Assembly (NCBI GenBank): GCA_964536565.1 | Contig: CAZHXK010000001.1 | Span: 1-46,502, forward strand | DNA: 46,502 nt | Origin: GCA-002688135 sp964536565 | GTDB lineage: Bacteria; Patescibacteriota; Patescibacteriia; Magasanikbacterales; GCA-002688135 | Direction of reading: 5' to 3' | Shown here: piece after piece, positions 23,890-30,628 of the stretch | How the letters are laid out: every line of letters starts with the position of its first letter | How positions within the stretch are numbered: the first letter of the stretch is position 1 | The notes under the pieces: generated by a model | Told to the model about the DNA's origin: nothing | The model's input: only the letters and a program-made list of their open reading frames with translations | The model's database searches: none | Made by a program: the position numbers and the translations under genes

Positions 23890-24206
23890 CAGCCCTTCTC
23901 CTTTTCTTCTTGGCTTTTTCTCTCTGTGATCGATACGATGATTTCTCCGACTTCCGCTGCGTTGTTTCCGAAGTGTCCCTCGTTGATGCGATAGACCAAC
24001 AGAAGATACCGCGCAAGAAGCATGCCGCAAAACACGACACAAAAGGCGATCGGCATGAAGGTGGAACCGCCATGACGCGCTTCAGAGAGCGCCCAGATTG
24101 CCGCACCCATCCCGATGAGGATAACAGCACTCACGGTTTCCTTCGCGGTTTTCCGTCTGTACCAACCAAGGTGTTTGCGTAGATTCGGACTGTATTCGCG
24201 TGACAT
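23889..24206 (-). CDS. Two-helix membrane protein
   Basis: A 105-residue protein with a basic N-terminus (RKHLGWYRRK), two membrane helices (about residues 23-42 and 50-72) and a charged C-terminal tail. The ATG at 24206 follows AAAGGAGTTGAG. First gene of the operon with the NADAR protein and the Cys-rich lipoprotein, each joined by one-base TGATG overlaps, so the three are made together. It could be a membrane anchor for the complex. No family recognised. Confidence 0.7.
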   Translation of the reverse strand: MSREYSPNLRKHLGWYRRKTAKETVSAVILIGMGAAIWALSEARHGGSTFMPIAFCVVFCGMLLARYLLLVYRINEGHFGNNAAEVGEIIVSITERKSQEEKEKG

Positions 24207-24239
24207 CTCAACTCCTTTTGTTAATGATCAAGACTACAA

Positions 24240-24268
24240 AAAATACCATAAAATATGTACTTTGTCAA
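24240..24268 (-). promoter_or_regulatory. Promoter of the NADAR operon, with GATC leader motif
   Basis: TTGACA (24263-24268), 17 bp, TATTTT (24240-24245). GATCATTA (24229-24222) begins 10 nt after the -10. Confidence 0.85.
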
Positions 24269-24292
24269 TGACTACTGAAGCATTCTCACTGT

Positions 24293-24640
24293 TCAAATAA
24301 AAAAACCCAGCGTTTGCTGGGTGTATAAATCACTCATAATGCGCGATATGATGTTAGGCAGGTCGCCCGCAAGTTCAGCGAGAATACCATCATGATCCAT
24401 GTGCGTGTTCAGCCGTACATGCTGCTCAGCTTCGCCCGCACAGAACCCTCTAAGTGACGGATCAATATACATACTTGATAGCAACTCAACGAGCTCCTTC
24501 AGCGCATGTAATGCGATATTATGCTTTTCATCTTCCCCTACAGCCGCGGTGATTACCGCCTCACCAGATACCTCACATATGCGCATAATCAAGGCATCAA
24601 CGGGATATGGTTTTCTCTGTGTCTGTTCTGCGTGTGCCAC
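24293..24640 (-). CDS. Hypothetical protein whose 3' end is its own terminator
   Basis: A 115-residue soluble protein without a recognised domain. Mostly helical, with a His/Asp-rich stretch (LNTHMDHDGI) near residue 80. The start is GTG at 24640: GGGAG lies 6 nt upstream and the transcript should begin near 24665, which excludes a longer frame. The last eight codons (QTLGFFI and stop) are the stem and T-run of a perfect terminator, so the true reading of the C-terminus is forced by RNA structure. Confidence 0.62.
   Translation of the reverse strand: MAHAEQTQRKPYPVDALIMRICEVSGEAVITAAVGEDEKHNIALHALKELVELLSSMYIDPSLRGFCAGEAEQHVRLNTHMDHDGILAELAGDLPNIISRIMSDLYTQQTLGFFI
24298..24322 (-). terminator. 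Terminator inside the 3' end of the 24293-24640 gene
   Basis: ACCCAGC-AAAC-GCTGGGT followed by T-run on the minus strand, before the stop codon. Confidence 0.85.
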
Positions 24641-24671
24641 GACTGACTCCCTTGTTTGAATGTGTACCCAG

Positions 24672-24700
24672 AACATAGACGAATATCCCTCGCCTGTCAA
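24672..24700 (-). promoter_or_regulatory. Promoter of the 24293-24640 gene
   Basis: TTGACA (24695-24700), 17 bp, TATGTT (24672-24677). Confidence 0.8.
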
Positions 24701-24715
24701 TACAGAATGTTGGAA

Positions 24716-24744
24716 TAAAAAAGCCCCCCGATGTTCGGAGGACT
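24716..24744 (-). terminator. Terminator of the zinc-finger membrane protein gene
   Basis: AGTCCTCCGA-ACA-TCGGGGGGCT followed by six T on the minus strand. Confidence 0.85.
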
Positions 24745-24752
24745 TGAGCTTC

Positions 24753-25892
24753 CTATAGCTCGTTTTGAGGCCAGACTTGGCCAGCACGGTTCACCTTGAT
24801 GAGCCACGGTGTGTTGGTGACATATTTTTGGAATTCGTTTATGTCATCCGGTTGGTAATCCCACGTCTTGTCCTTTTCTTCTGAATAGAAGTCGACGTGG
24901 TACTCCGCTTGTCGCACGTTGCGTAAGTCACTCCGTCCGCCCAGATCGAAATCCGGCCAGTGTTCTTCGTGACTCTCTCCGCCTGCTGTTTGCGTTTGGA
25001 TGACGTCCCACTCGTGATAATCGTATGAGCACCACTCGTCGTATACAGCGCATTGGTCGTAGCAGGTGTCGTACTCCGTGCAGGAATCGTAGCACGTACT
25101 ACATGTTGTACTGCACGATGCGTAGCCATTCCCATTACTACTACAGCTCTCTCTGCAATTACAGTCGTGCGGGTTACAGTCCACCTGATGTGGATTACAG
25201 TCGTGCGGGTTACAGTCCTCCGTCCCACGCTGCTTCGTCGAGCAACTCGTATTATGTGCATCACTGGGCATGTTTCCATCCCAGTCTTCGCCGTGCTTGA
25301 GGTGGCGCTCCTCCAGGTCAACTGTGTGCTGCCACTGGATTCCTGTGATGGTCGTGTTTACTTCGTACGGCATGAATAGCCAGAACAAGAGCAAGGCCAC
25401 GACCACGATGACGCCAAGGAAAATCCAGACGCGCAGATTTTCTGCGTTCCGAATGCTGTCCATGAAGTCGTTATCGTCGTCTACCTCAGTGGCGTGCGTG
25501 TTTCCCCATCCGTACTGACTGGGAATCAACTGCTGAGAGCTAACCGCAGGGCGGTACGTCCTTGTTTCGTACTGTTCGGGATGATATTGCTTTGGCGCGC
25601 GTGCCTCAGGGTGATAGCCGAGCGTGTCCTTCTTGCCACCACATCCGTCACAGTCGCCGACAAGGTTTCTCTTGTGGCCGCCGCACATCTCACACTCCCA
25701 GTTCGCACCAGCATTCGCCTCACGCAGTCGAGCTGGATCTGTGACCGTAGGCGCACTCTCCGTGTCCCTCGGCATGTCGTACGTCTCACTGCCGTCCTTC
25801 GGATTCTTGCACCCACCACAGCGCATATAACGACCCCAGTTTCGGTGCTCACAATGAGAGCACGTCCACAGCATCTCGATTATCCGAGACAT
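24753..25892 (-). CDS. Membrane protein with two RanBP2-type zinc fingers and Cys-rich outer domain
   Basis: A 379-residue protein. Two RanBP2-like zinc fingers: WTCSHC-x10-CGGC near residue 9 and NWECEMC, then CDGCGGKKD near residue 64. A Pro/Gln linker follows, then a single membrane helix (about residues 153-172). The distal part is Cys-rich, with the five-residue DCNPH motif repeated (DCNPHDCNPH, DCNPHDCNC) and many YD/CY pairs; the last 90 residues are acidic and aromatic. The topology suggests zinc fingers inside and a disulfide- or metal-rich domain outside. The ATG at 25892 follows GAGGAGGTGCATT. Zinc fingers of this class bind RNA or protein in eukaryotes. Confidence 0.72.
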   Translation of the reverse strand: MSRIIEMLWTCSHCEHRNWGRYMRCGGCKNPKDGSETYDMPRDTESAPTVTDPARLREANAGANWECEMCGGHKRNLVGDCDGCGGKKDTLGYHPEARAPKQYHPEQYETRTYRPAVSSQQLIPSQYGWGNTHATEVDDDNDFMDSIRNAENLRVWIFLGVIVVVALLLFWLFMPYEVNTTITGIQWQHTVDLEERHLKHGEDWDGNMPSDAHNTSCSTKQRGTEDCNPHDCNPHQVDCNPHDCNCRESCSSNGNGYASCSTTCSTCYDSCTEYDTCYDQCAVYDEWCSYDYHEWDVIQTQTAGGESHEEHWPDFDLGGRSDLRNVRQAEYHVDFYSEEKDKTWDYQPDDINEFQKYVTNTPWLIKVNRAGQVWPQNEL

Positions 25893-25979
25893 AATGCACC
25901 TCCTCAATTCTCTATCATGTGTAAAATGATCTGTGATTCTTGCGATTTCTCTTTCAGAGCTCCTCCCAAGAAACATCAT

Positions 25980-26008
25980 AATATAGCACAAAAATGAGCT
26001 TTTGTCAA
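25980..26008 (-). promoter_or_regulatory. Promoter of the zinc-finger membrane protein gene
   Basis: TTGACA (26003-26008), 17 bp with TTTTTGTGC, TATATT (25980-25985). The leader carries GATCATTT (25931-25924), here 48 nt after the -10. Confidence 0.85.
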
Positions 26009-26024
26009 CCCTAGCGCTCTTTAT

Positions 26025-26053
26025 TTGCCTAATTAAACTGCGCGTGCTAGTAT
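26025..26053 (+). promoter_or_regulatory. Promoter of the cold-shock gene
   Basis: TTGCCT (26025-26030), 17 bp ending GTGC, TAGTAT (26048-26053). It predicts a leader of about 110 nt, typical of cold-shock mRNAs. Confidence 0.65.
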
Positions 26054-26169
26054 CTATCGACACAAAAGACTCGCATAATTTATTTCGTCGGTATGTTTGG
26101 TCTCACGTGTTTTATAAATAGAGAGATGGCGTAACTTTCGAAGTTTGTCGTTTCTCGCAAACCGAATCT

Positions 26170-26367
26170 ATGACCGGAACAATCCAACGAAAGATGGACA
26201 AAGGTTACGGATTCATCGCATCACCAGAAATGGAAAAAGATCTCTTTTTCCACGCCAAGGAATTGGTTGGTGTAATGTTCGATGAATTGACTGAAGGTGA
26301 CGCAGTAACTTTCGAAGTTGCTGAGGGACCTAAAGGCATGAACGCTGTAAACGTTCAACGCGCGTAA
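26170..26367 (+). CDS. cspA: Cold-shock domain protein
   Basis: A 65-residue single cold-shock (OB-fold) domain. RNP1 appears as KGYGFIAS and RNP2 as DLFFHAKEL; the end GPKGMNAVNVQ is standard. The family binds single-stranded RNA and acts as an RNA chaperone. No Shine-Dalgarno precedes the ATG. The leader contains a 15-nt copy (26131-26145) of coding sequence from 26305-26319, in the same frame. A strong terminator follows. Confidence 0.93.
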   Translation: MTGTIQRKMDKGYGFIASPEMEKDLFFHAKELVGVMFDELTEGDAVTFEVAEGPKGMNAVNVQRA

Positions 26368-26377
26368 CCCCATTTTG

Positions 26378-26403
26378 AAAACCGCCTCTTGAGGCGGTTT
26401 TTG
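26378..26403 (+). terminator. Terminator of cspA
   Basis: AAAACCGCCTC pairs with GAGGCGGTTTT, with a T-run. Confidence 0.9.
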
Positions 26404-26417
26404 TTATGTTCTAATAA

Positions 26418-26426
26418 TGCTATAAT
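26418..26426 (+). promoter_or_regulatory. Extended -10 promoter of the DUF5684-like gene
   Basis: ATGC-TATAAT (TATAAT at 26421-26426); no clear -35 because it abuts the cspA terminator. Confidence 0.5.
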
Positions 26427-26474
26427 ATAAGACTTTTAGGATTCGCTTCAGTCAAATTCACTAACATTATTTCT

Positions 26475-26876
26475 ATGGAACTAGAGACATTCGGCATGCT
26501 GAATATCGTACTGTTGATTGTAATGTATGCCTACGCTGCATTTTGTTTACAGAAAATTGCCACACGACTAGGTGTTTCGCATGCATGGCTCGCATGGATA
26601 CCTGTTGCTAATGTATTTATCGTTTTGGAGGCCGCTCGTAAACCGCTGTGGTGGTTCATTCTCATCCTTATTCCACTAGTGAACCTTGTGATTACTATTA
26701 TGGCGTGGGCAGCGGTAGCAAAGAATCTCGGACGAACAGGATGGCATGGGTTATTCATCATGATTCCGCTTGTTAACTTTGTTACACTCGGCATGATGGC
26801 TTTCGGAACTGCAGGAGCGCCAGCAGCACAGGCAGCTCCACCAACACCACCGCAACCTCCTGCACCACAAGCATAG
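26475..26876 (+). CDS. DUF5684-like membrane protein
   Basis: A 133-residue protein with three to four hydrophobic segments. The phrases CLQKIATRLG, AWLAWIPVANVFIVL, PLWWFILILIPLVNLV and GWHGLFIMIPLVNF fit a well-known group of small membrane proteins (DUF5684) abundant in Patescibacteria, function unknown. A short Pro/Ala tail ends the chain. No Shine-Dalgarno; the transcript should start about 40 nt upstream. Confidence 0.75.
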   Translation: MELETFGMLNIVLLIVMYAYAAFCLQKIATRLGVSHAWLAWIPVANVFIVLEAARKPLWWFILILIPLVNLVITIMAWAAVAKNLGRTGWHGLFIMIPLVNFVTLGMMAFGTAGAPAAQAAPPTPPQPPAPQA

Positions 26877-26884
26877 TTGAATAT

Positions 26885-26911
26885 AAATCTCGGTTCTCGC
26901 CGAGATTTTTT
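26885..26911 (+). terminator. Terminator of the DUF5684-like gene
   Basis: AAATCTCGG-TTCTCG-CCGAGATTT followed by T-run. Confidence 0.85.
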
Positions 26912-26916
26912 GATAC

Positions 26917-26937
26917 AAAAAAACCGCCGTAGCGGTT
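26917..26937 (-). terminator. Terminator of the Nudix gene at 26965
   Basis: AACCGC-TACG-GCGGTT followed by T-run on the minus strand. Confidence 0.8.
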
Positions 26938-26964
26938 CACTCGCGTTGGGTATGTAGTTATATC

Positions 26965-27579
26965 CTAGAGACCGAAGATCTCATACCTGAGCTTGGGGGC
27001 TATCTCTGTAAAGAATCGCTCACATACCTGCGTGTGCATCGGAAACGCAAGCTCCTCCATTTCATAGATTACTCGTGCGCCAGCCACCTCAATGTTTGCA
27101 GCGTCATCTGCAGCCGCCTTAAAGGTCTTCATCGCATCAGCGCAGGACAACGCGGGTGCCATACAGAACATCAGGTTCTTAGTGCCATCCGGTGTTGTCA
27201 TCATCATGCCCAAATCTTTGATAGACTCCTGCTCATGACGAATCCCAACCTCTTCGAACTCCTCCCGAGTAGCAGCGACACGCCAGTCCTCAATTCCTTG
27301 AAATCCACCAGGATACGCCCACTTGAGGTAACCAGGATCACCCTGTTTTCCTCGACGGATAATGAGAAGCCCAACCTTTCTGTGTAATTCCCTGTCGTCG
27401 TAGATCGGCTGTAGTACCACAGGCACCGTCACTGCATTCATGTAGACCACTTTGGTGCATCCACCACTCGCGCACGGCAATCCACCATCCTCATTAAGAA
27501 CCTTTGGCTCCGGGTATCGTGCCCCACATCTGTAGCAGACGTTGTAATCAGAGAAATACTCAAGTAGTCGTTGTGTCAT
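26965..27579 (-). CDS. Nudix hydrolase with N-terminal zinc ribbon
   Basis: A 204-residue Nudix protein. An N-terminal zinc ribbon is likely: CYRCG near residue 14 and CASGGC near residue 35. The Nudix box is GGFQGIEDWRVAATREEFEEVGI (about residues 88-110; quoted here in parts: G-x5-E-x7-REEFEEVG), intact for metal and pyrophosphate binding. The ribbon-plus-Nudix layout resembles NAD pyrophosphohydrolase NudC and related decapping enzymes, but the substrate is not settled. The start at 27579 has AAGGAAG 5 nt upstream; promoter position excludes a longer frame. It faces the DnaA-box region. Confidence 0.8.
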   Translation of the reverse strand: MTQRLLEYFSDYNVCYRCGARYPEPKVLNEDGGLPCASGGCTKVVYMNAVTVPVVLQPIYDDRELHRKVGLLIIRRGKQGDPGYLKWAYPGGFQGIEDWRVAATREEFEEVGIRHEQESIKDLGMMMTTPDGTKNLMFCMAPALSCADAMKTFKAAADDAANIEVAGARVIYEMEELAFPMHTQVCERFFTEIAPKLRYEIFGL

Positions 27580-27608
27580 ATCACTTCCTTTTTGTAAAAG
27601 ACCTTTGT

Positions 27609-27637
27609 AATTTAGCACTTTTTTCCACTCATGTCAA
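27609..27637 (-). promoter_or_regulatory. Promoter of the Nudix gene at 26965
   Basis: TTGACA (27632-27637), 17 bp ending AGTGC, TAAATT (27609-27614). Confidence 0.85.
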
Positions 27638-27649
27638 TGGTATGGCGGC

Positions 27650-27674
27650 AAGTGTACTGCTATTCAGTACACTT
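27650..27674. repeat. Perfect inverted repeat upstream of the Nudix promoter
   Basis: AAGTGTACT-N7-AGTACACTT, 12 bp upstream of the -35 box. Operator-like or part of the origin region. Confidence 0.6.
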
Positions 27675-27834
27675 TTCCGTTCTTTTCGTCACCATCTGTT
27701 TCTGGGGTGATTACATAACCGTCACCGCGCATGTTACGAAGACATCTTCTTCTTTCGAGTGACTTCGTATCATTCTCTCGCCTCATTTTGTACTCCTCCC
27801 CTGCTCCTGCGTTACCTACATGTACCAATTTTTC

Positions 27835-27885
27835 TGTGGATAAACTGTGGAGACTGTGTACATATCCACAGAAATCTGTGCATAA
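27835..27885. other. oriC: DnaA-box cluster, candidate replication origin element
   Basis: TTATCCACA (minus strand, 27835-27843, perfect consensus), ATATCCACA (plus, 27862-27870, one mismatch) and TTATGCACA (minus, 27877-27885, within consensus TTATNCACA) lie within 51 bp. Two more TGTG starts (27846, 27855) keep a spacing of about 10 bp. CTGTGGATA and TATCCACAG form an inverted repeat. The region from 27620 to 27957 has no gene. No dnaA or dnaN is in the window, so origin function is inferred. Confidence 0.5.
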
Positions 27886-27957
27886 CTCCTCGAGTCGCTG
27901 ATTTTGTTGAACTTAATGTCTAGGCTCCGCGCAACTAATTTAAGTGAAAAAGGGACA

Positions 27958-27986
27958 TTGACAAAACCGGTTTTTAGTGCTATACT
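27958..27986 (+). promoter_or_regulatory. Promoter of candidate structured RNA 2
   Basis: TTGACA (27958-27963), 17 bp, TATACT (27981-27986), spacer nearly identical to the promoter at 2594-2622. Confidence 0.88.
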
Positions 27987-27992
27987 ATATTT

Positions 27993-28468
27993 GTAACTGA
28001 GATGACCGGTCGCACTCCACTTCCGCATCTGAGTTGCAGCACAAAGTTACAACGTACGGTTCACTACCACCACTACTATGGCCGTACCAAATCAACCACT
28101 ACAATTCGTTCTTTGCCACAACTGATTACATTTCTTCCTTCTAGGGAGAATTGGGTTTAACCTCTTTCTCCATCATTCTGCTCGGCTTTCTTACGTACAT
28201 ACCACACAGGACACTGCATGGCATGCTCATAAGTTTGGGACCCGCTCGCGGATCATCCCGCAGTTAGGGTAGGAAGATGAGGTAAGTTTCTCGGACAGTC
28301 CAGGAGAGTTGTTTTGCAGATGCGTATATCGTGAGATGCAGGCTAGCTACGGTTAGCGTTTATCACATGTCGCTCTATACGCGTCTGCAGGTACTCGTCG
28401 ATTGCCCGAAGGGGGTACTCCAGGCTTTAAGCAACACTGTAAGGCTGTCGGAGACCCCTCTTTTTTTT
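27993..28468 (+). ncRNA. Candidate structured non-coding RNA 2 (about 475 nt)
   Basis: A strong promoter, no open frame of substance, and dense pairing: AACTGAGATG/CATCTGAGTT (27995-28035), GTACGG/CCGTAC (28054-28087), a 13-bp helix GCAGATGCGTATA/TATACGCGTCTGC (28316-28328 with 28376-28388, one G-U) enclosing a GCTA/TAGC stem, and a terminal GGGG-T-CTCC/GGAG-A-CCCC hairpin followed by eight T. It lacks tRNA-like ends (tmRNA), the SRP tetraloop domain and RNase P core motifs. It starts 100 bp beyond the DnaA boxes. Identity unknown. Confidence 0.62.
28411..28468 (+). terminator. Terminator of structured RNA 2
   Basis: GGGGGTACTCC pairs with GGAGACCCC (one bulge), then CTC and TTTTTTTT (28461-28468). 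Confidence 0.8.
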
Positions 28469-28533
28469 ACAAATTTTTTTTCATTACACGCTGATCAGCT
28501 AAAACGGGTGGTAACTATTATCCCCAATCTAGC

Positions 28534-28562
28534 TTGACACTGTTGGTTTTTAAGCGGATAAT
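28534..28562 (+). promoter_or_regulatory. Promoter of the dksA-lspA-trm11 operon
   Basis: TTGACA (28534-28539), 17 bp with GGTTTTT, GATAAT (28557-28562). Confidence 0.8.
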
Positions 28563-28589
28563 AGGTCTATAATTTTGATATTCGAATAT

Positions 28590-28970
28590 ATGGCTGGTCA
28601 CAGTGCAACTTTCATTAAAGACATGAGTGCCAAGCTTCTTGAAGAAGAGGCTCGCTTGAAATCTGAATTAGGACAAATCGCAGATCCTCACGCTGAAGGT
28701 GGTACTGAGTACGAAACTCGTTTTCCCAATTACGGTGATTCTGAGGAAGACAATGCAGCAGAGGTTGAAGATTTTAGTCACAACATCGCCATGAAGGATA
28801 CACTTACTAAAGAGCTGGCTGACGTACAGAAGACGCTAGCGCGCCTTGAGGAAGGTGGATATGGTATTTGTAAGTATTGTGATCAACCTATTGAAGAAAA
28901 ACGCTTAGAAGCGCGTCCTACGTCCAACTCATGTGTTGCATGTAAGAAAGCCTTGAAGCAAGAGATTTAA
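28590..28970 (+). CDS. DksA/TraR-type zinc-finger protein
   Basis: A 126-residue protein with an N-terminal coiled coil (residues about 8-85, with acidic residues DSEEDNAAEVEDF near the tip) and a C-terminal C4 zinc finger CKYC-x17-CVAC within the IEEKRLEARPT signature. DksA-type proteins enter the RNA polymerase secondary channel and modulate initiation. In this family of short variants a polymerase role is likely but not proven. The ATG at 28590 lacks a Shine-Dalgarno; the leader is about 20 nt. First gene of an operon with lspA and a tRNA methylase. Confidence 0.85.
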   Translation: MAGHSATFIKDMSAKLLEEEARLKSELGQIADPHAEGGTEYETRFPNYGDSEEDNAAEVEDFSHNIAMKDTLTKELADVQKTLARLEEGGYGICKYCDQPIEEKRLEARPTSNSCVACKKALKQEI

Positions 28971-28973
28971 ATC

Positions 28974-29426
28974 ATGTTGTCTCGAAGAAAAGCGACATTA
29001 CTCATTTCAGTGTCGTTTTTTTTGTTGGTGATTGATCGTGTACTCAAATCCTTGGTTAATAGGATAAGTGACGTGGAGGTTTTAATTCCGAATGTCTTGC
29101 ACTTCCGTCTTTTTGAGAATGACAGAATTGCTTTTAGTTTGCCGATTGAATGGGGTATGTGGCTGAATGCTGTAGCGCTTATTGTTATTGCGTTCGTCGT
29201 CGTTAAGGCCTATACATCACTTAAACAGTCTTATTTTTACGAGTCCGCCTTGTGGGGTACCGTGTTTCTAGGCGCCTCCTCGAATATGTACGATAGACTT
29301 ACACTCGGATTCGTGATTGACTACGCGCATATTCCACCATCGTCTTTTTTTAACATCGCCGATCTCTTGATTGCTGCCGGTGTCATACTGCTTTTTTTCA
29401 TCAAACCTAAAATTTGTAGGATATGA
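28974..29426 (+). CDS. lspA: Lipoprotein signal peptidase (signal peptidase II)
   Basis: A 150-residue membrane aspartyl protease with four membrane helices. The catalytic pair is D116 in GFVIDY and D130 in FFNIADLL; SNMYDR precedes as in the family's N-x-x-DR motif. It cleaves lipoprotein signal peptides before the modified Cys. Its targets in this window would be the Band-7 protein (LSTGC) and the Cys-rich lipoprotein (MAFGC). The N-terminal half is degenerate compared with model LspA, as often in Patescibacteria. It follows the DksA-like gene by 3 nt and overlaps the next gene by ATGA. Confidence 0.82.
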   Translation: MLSRRKATLLISVSFFLLVIDRVLKSLVNRISDVEVLIPNVLHFRLFENDRIAFSLPIEWGMWLNAVALIVIAFVVVKAYTSLKQSYFYESALWGTVFLGASSNMYDRLTLGFVIDYAHIPPSSFFNIADLLIAAGVILLFFIKPKICRI

Positions 29427-30592
29427 AATACATCGTTCAAGTAGGCCGGGAGCCAGCACTCGCGGTATCTGAAATTTTGACGCTCGCCGATACATATAAC
29501 GTATCGGTTTCTCTTTCATGGATTCATGATTCTTTGGTGTGCTTTGAGGCTGAGCAAGAGTGCGATTTTATTTCCACCGACAGACTTGGTGGTGCAATGA
29601 AAGTCATTGAACCCGTTGAATATATTGAGGGCGATGTTGTACAGACCATTGCTGATCATGTTTTGAAAGCTGAAGGTAAAATTACATTTGGTGTGAGTTC
29701 GTGGATTTCTGGAGATGAGTACGCACCGCAACATGTATGCCCTGCCGTAAAGCAGCTTGTCCGAGAACAAGAGCGCACTGCTCGATTTATTTTGCCGAAG
29801 CGAAAACAATTGGATGCCGCTGTTATTATTCATAGCGACATCCTTACTTCTGGAGGCGAGTTTCACATCATCCCAGAGGGAGATCGAGTACTGCTCGGAC
29901 GTACGTTGTCCGTCCATAACATCGATGACTGGGGACGGCGTGATTTTAAAAAGCCAGCGCGCGATGCAAAACGAGGCATGCTTCCTCCAAAGCTTGCTCG
30001 TACTATGGTAAACCTGGCTGGTGTTTCTGAGGGTAGAATGCTTGATCCTTTTTGTGGAACAGGAACGGTTTCCATGGAAGCTTCTTTGTTGGGATACACA
30101 GCGATTGCGAGTGATGCTGATCCTGCTGCTATCGAAGCCACTCAAAAAAATGCGGACTGGATGGTTGAACAGTACCAAACACAACCAATCGAAGTCTTGC
30201 AAAGTGACGCACGTGACGTCGCTCGTCGAGTCAAAGAACCAGTTGTGGCGATCGTCACGGAACCATATTTAGGGAACCCAAATAAACTTACACATGCACA
30301 GCGAGAAGAGCATGCCGTCGGAATCGCAGATTTGTATGCTGACGCTTTAAAAAATTGGACGAAAATTTTGGAGACTGGCGCACGCGTCGTCATGGTTATT
30401 CCACTATACAAAACCAGAGAAGGACTAGTTCAGATTCCTATCCATACTCGTTTTAAAAAACTTGGCTACAGAATTATTCCACCCATGTCTCCCCTGTCTT
30501 TGGATGATGAGCGTTCTCCGGCCGGAAATCTGCTCTATGGTCGTGATGATCAGCGTGTTCTACGAGAGATCATTCTCTTATTAAAGCTGTAA
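29423..30592 (+). CDS. Trm11/Trm-G10-like tRNA guanine N2-methyltransferase
   Basis: A 389-residue protein. An N-terminal region (residues 1-150) has the layout of a THUMP-containing RNA-binding part. The methyltransferase domain has VNLAGVSEGRMLDPFCGTGTV (SAM motif I, D208; motif core DPFCGTGT), an acidic residue in IASDADP, and a catalytic loop TEPYLGNP (about residue 279) in place of the usual DPPYG. This matches archaeal Trm-G10 and eukaryal Trm11, which make m2G/m22G at position 10 of tRNA. The altered loop could change activity. Overlaps lspA by four bases. Confidence 0.75.
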   Translation: MKYIVQVGREPALAVSEILTLADTYNVSVSLSWIHDSLVCFEAEQECDFISTDRLGGAMKVIEPVEYIEGDVVQTIADHVLKAEGKITFGVSSWISGDEYAPQHVCPAVKQLVREQERTARFILPKRKQLDAAVIIHSDILTSGGEFHIIPEGDRVLLGRTLSVHNIDDWGRRDFKKPARDAKRGMLPPKLARTMVNLAGVSEGRMLDPFCGTGTVSMEASLLGYTAIASDADPAAIEATQKNADWMVEQYQTQPIEVLQSDARDVARRVKEPVVAIVTEPYLGNPNKLTHAQREEHAVGIADLYADALKNWTKILETGARVVMVIPLYKTREGLVQIPIHTRFKKLGYRIIPPMSPLSLDDERSPAGNLLYGRDDQRVLREIILLLKL

Positions 30593-30599
30593 TTCATTA

Positions 30600-30628
30600 T
30601 TGACATCTTACAACCCTCTTGCTAACCT
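30600..30628 (+). promoter_or_regulatory. Promoter of the 30662-31318 gene, with GATC leader motif
   Basis: TTGACA (30600-30605), 17 bp, TAACCT (30623-30628). GATCTTTC (30639-30646) begins 10 nt after the -10. Confidence 0.75.

Noticed and set aside
25025..25852. Several frames antisense or out of frame within the zinc-finger gene
   Set aside because: Low-complexity shadows caused by the repetitive Cys/Asp/Tyr codons of the real gene.
27993..28468. RNase P RNA or tmRNA as the identity of structured RNA 2
   Set aside because: No GAGGAAAGTCC/ACAGAA core and no closing helix between the ends; no tRNA-like ends or tag-like frame.
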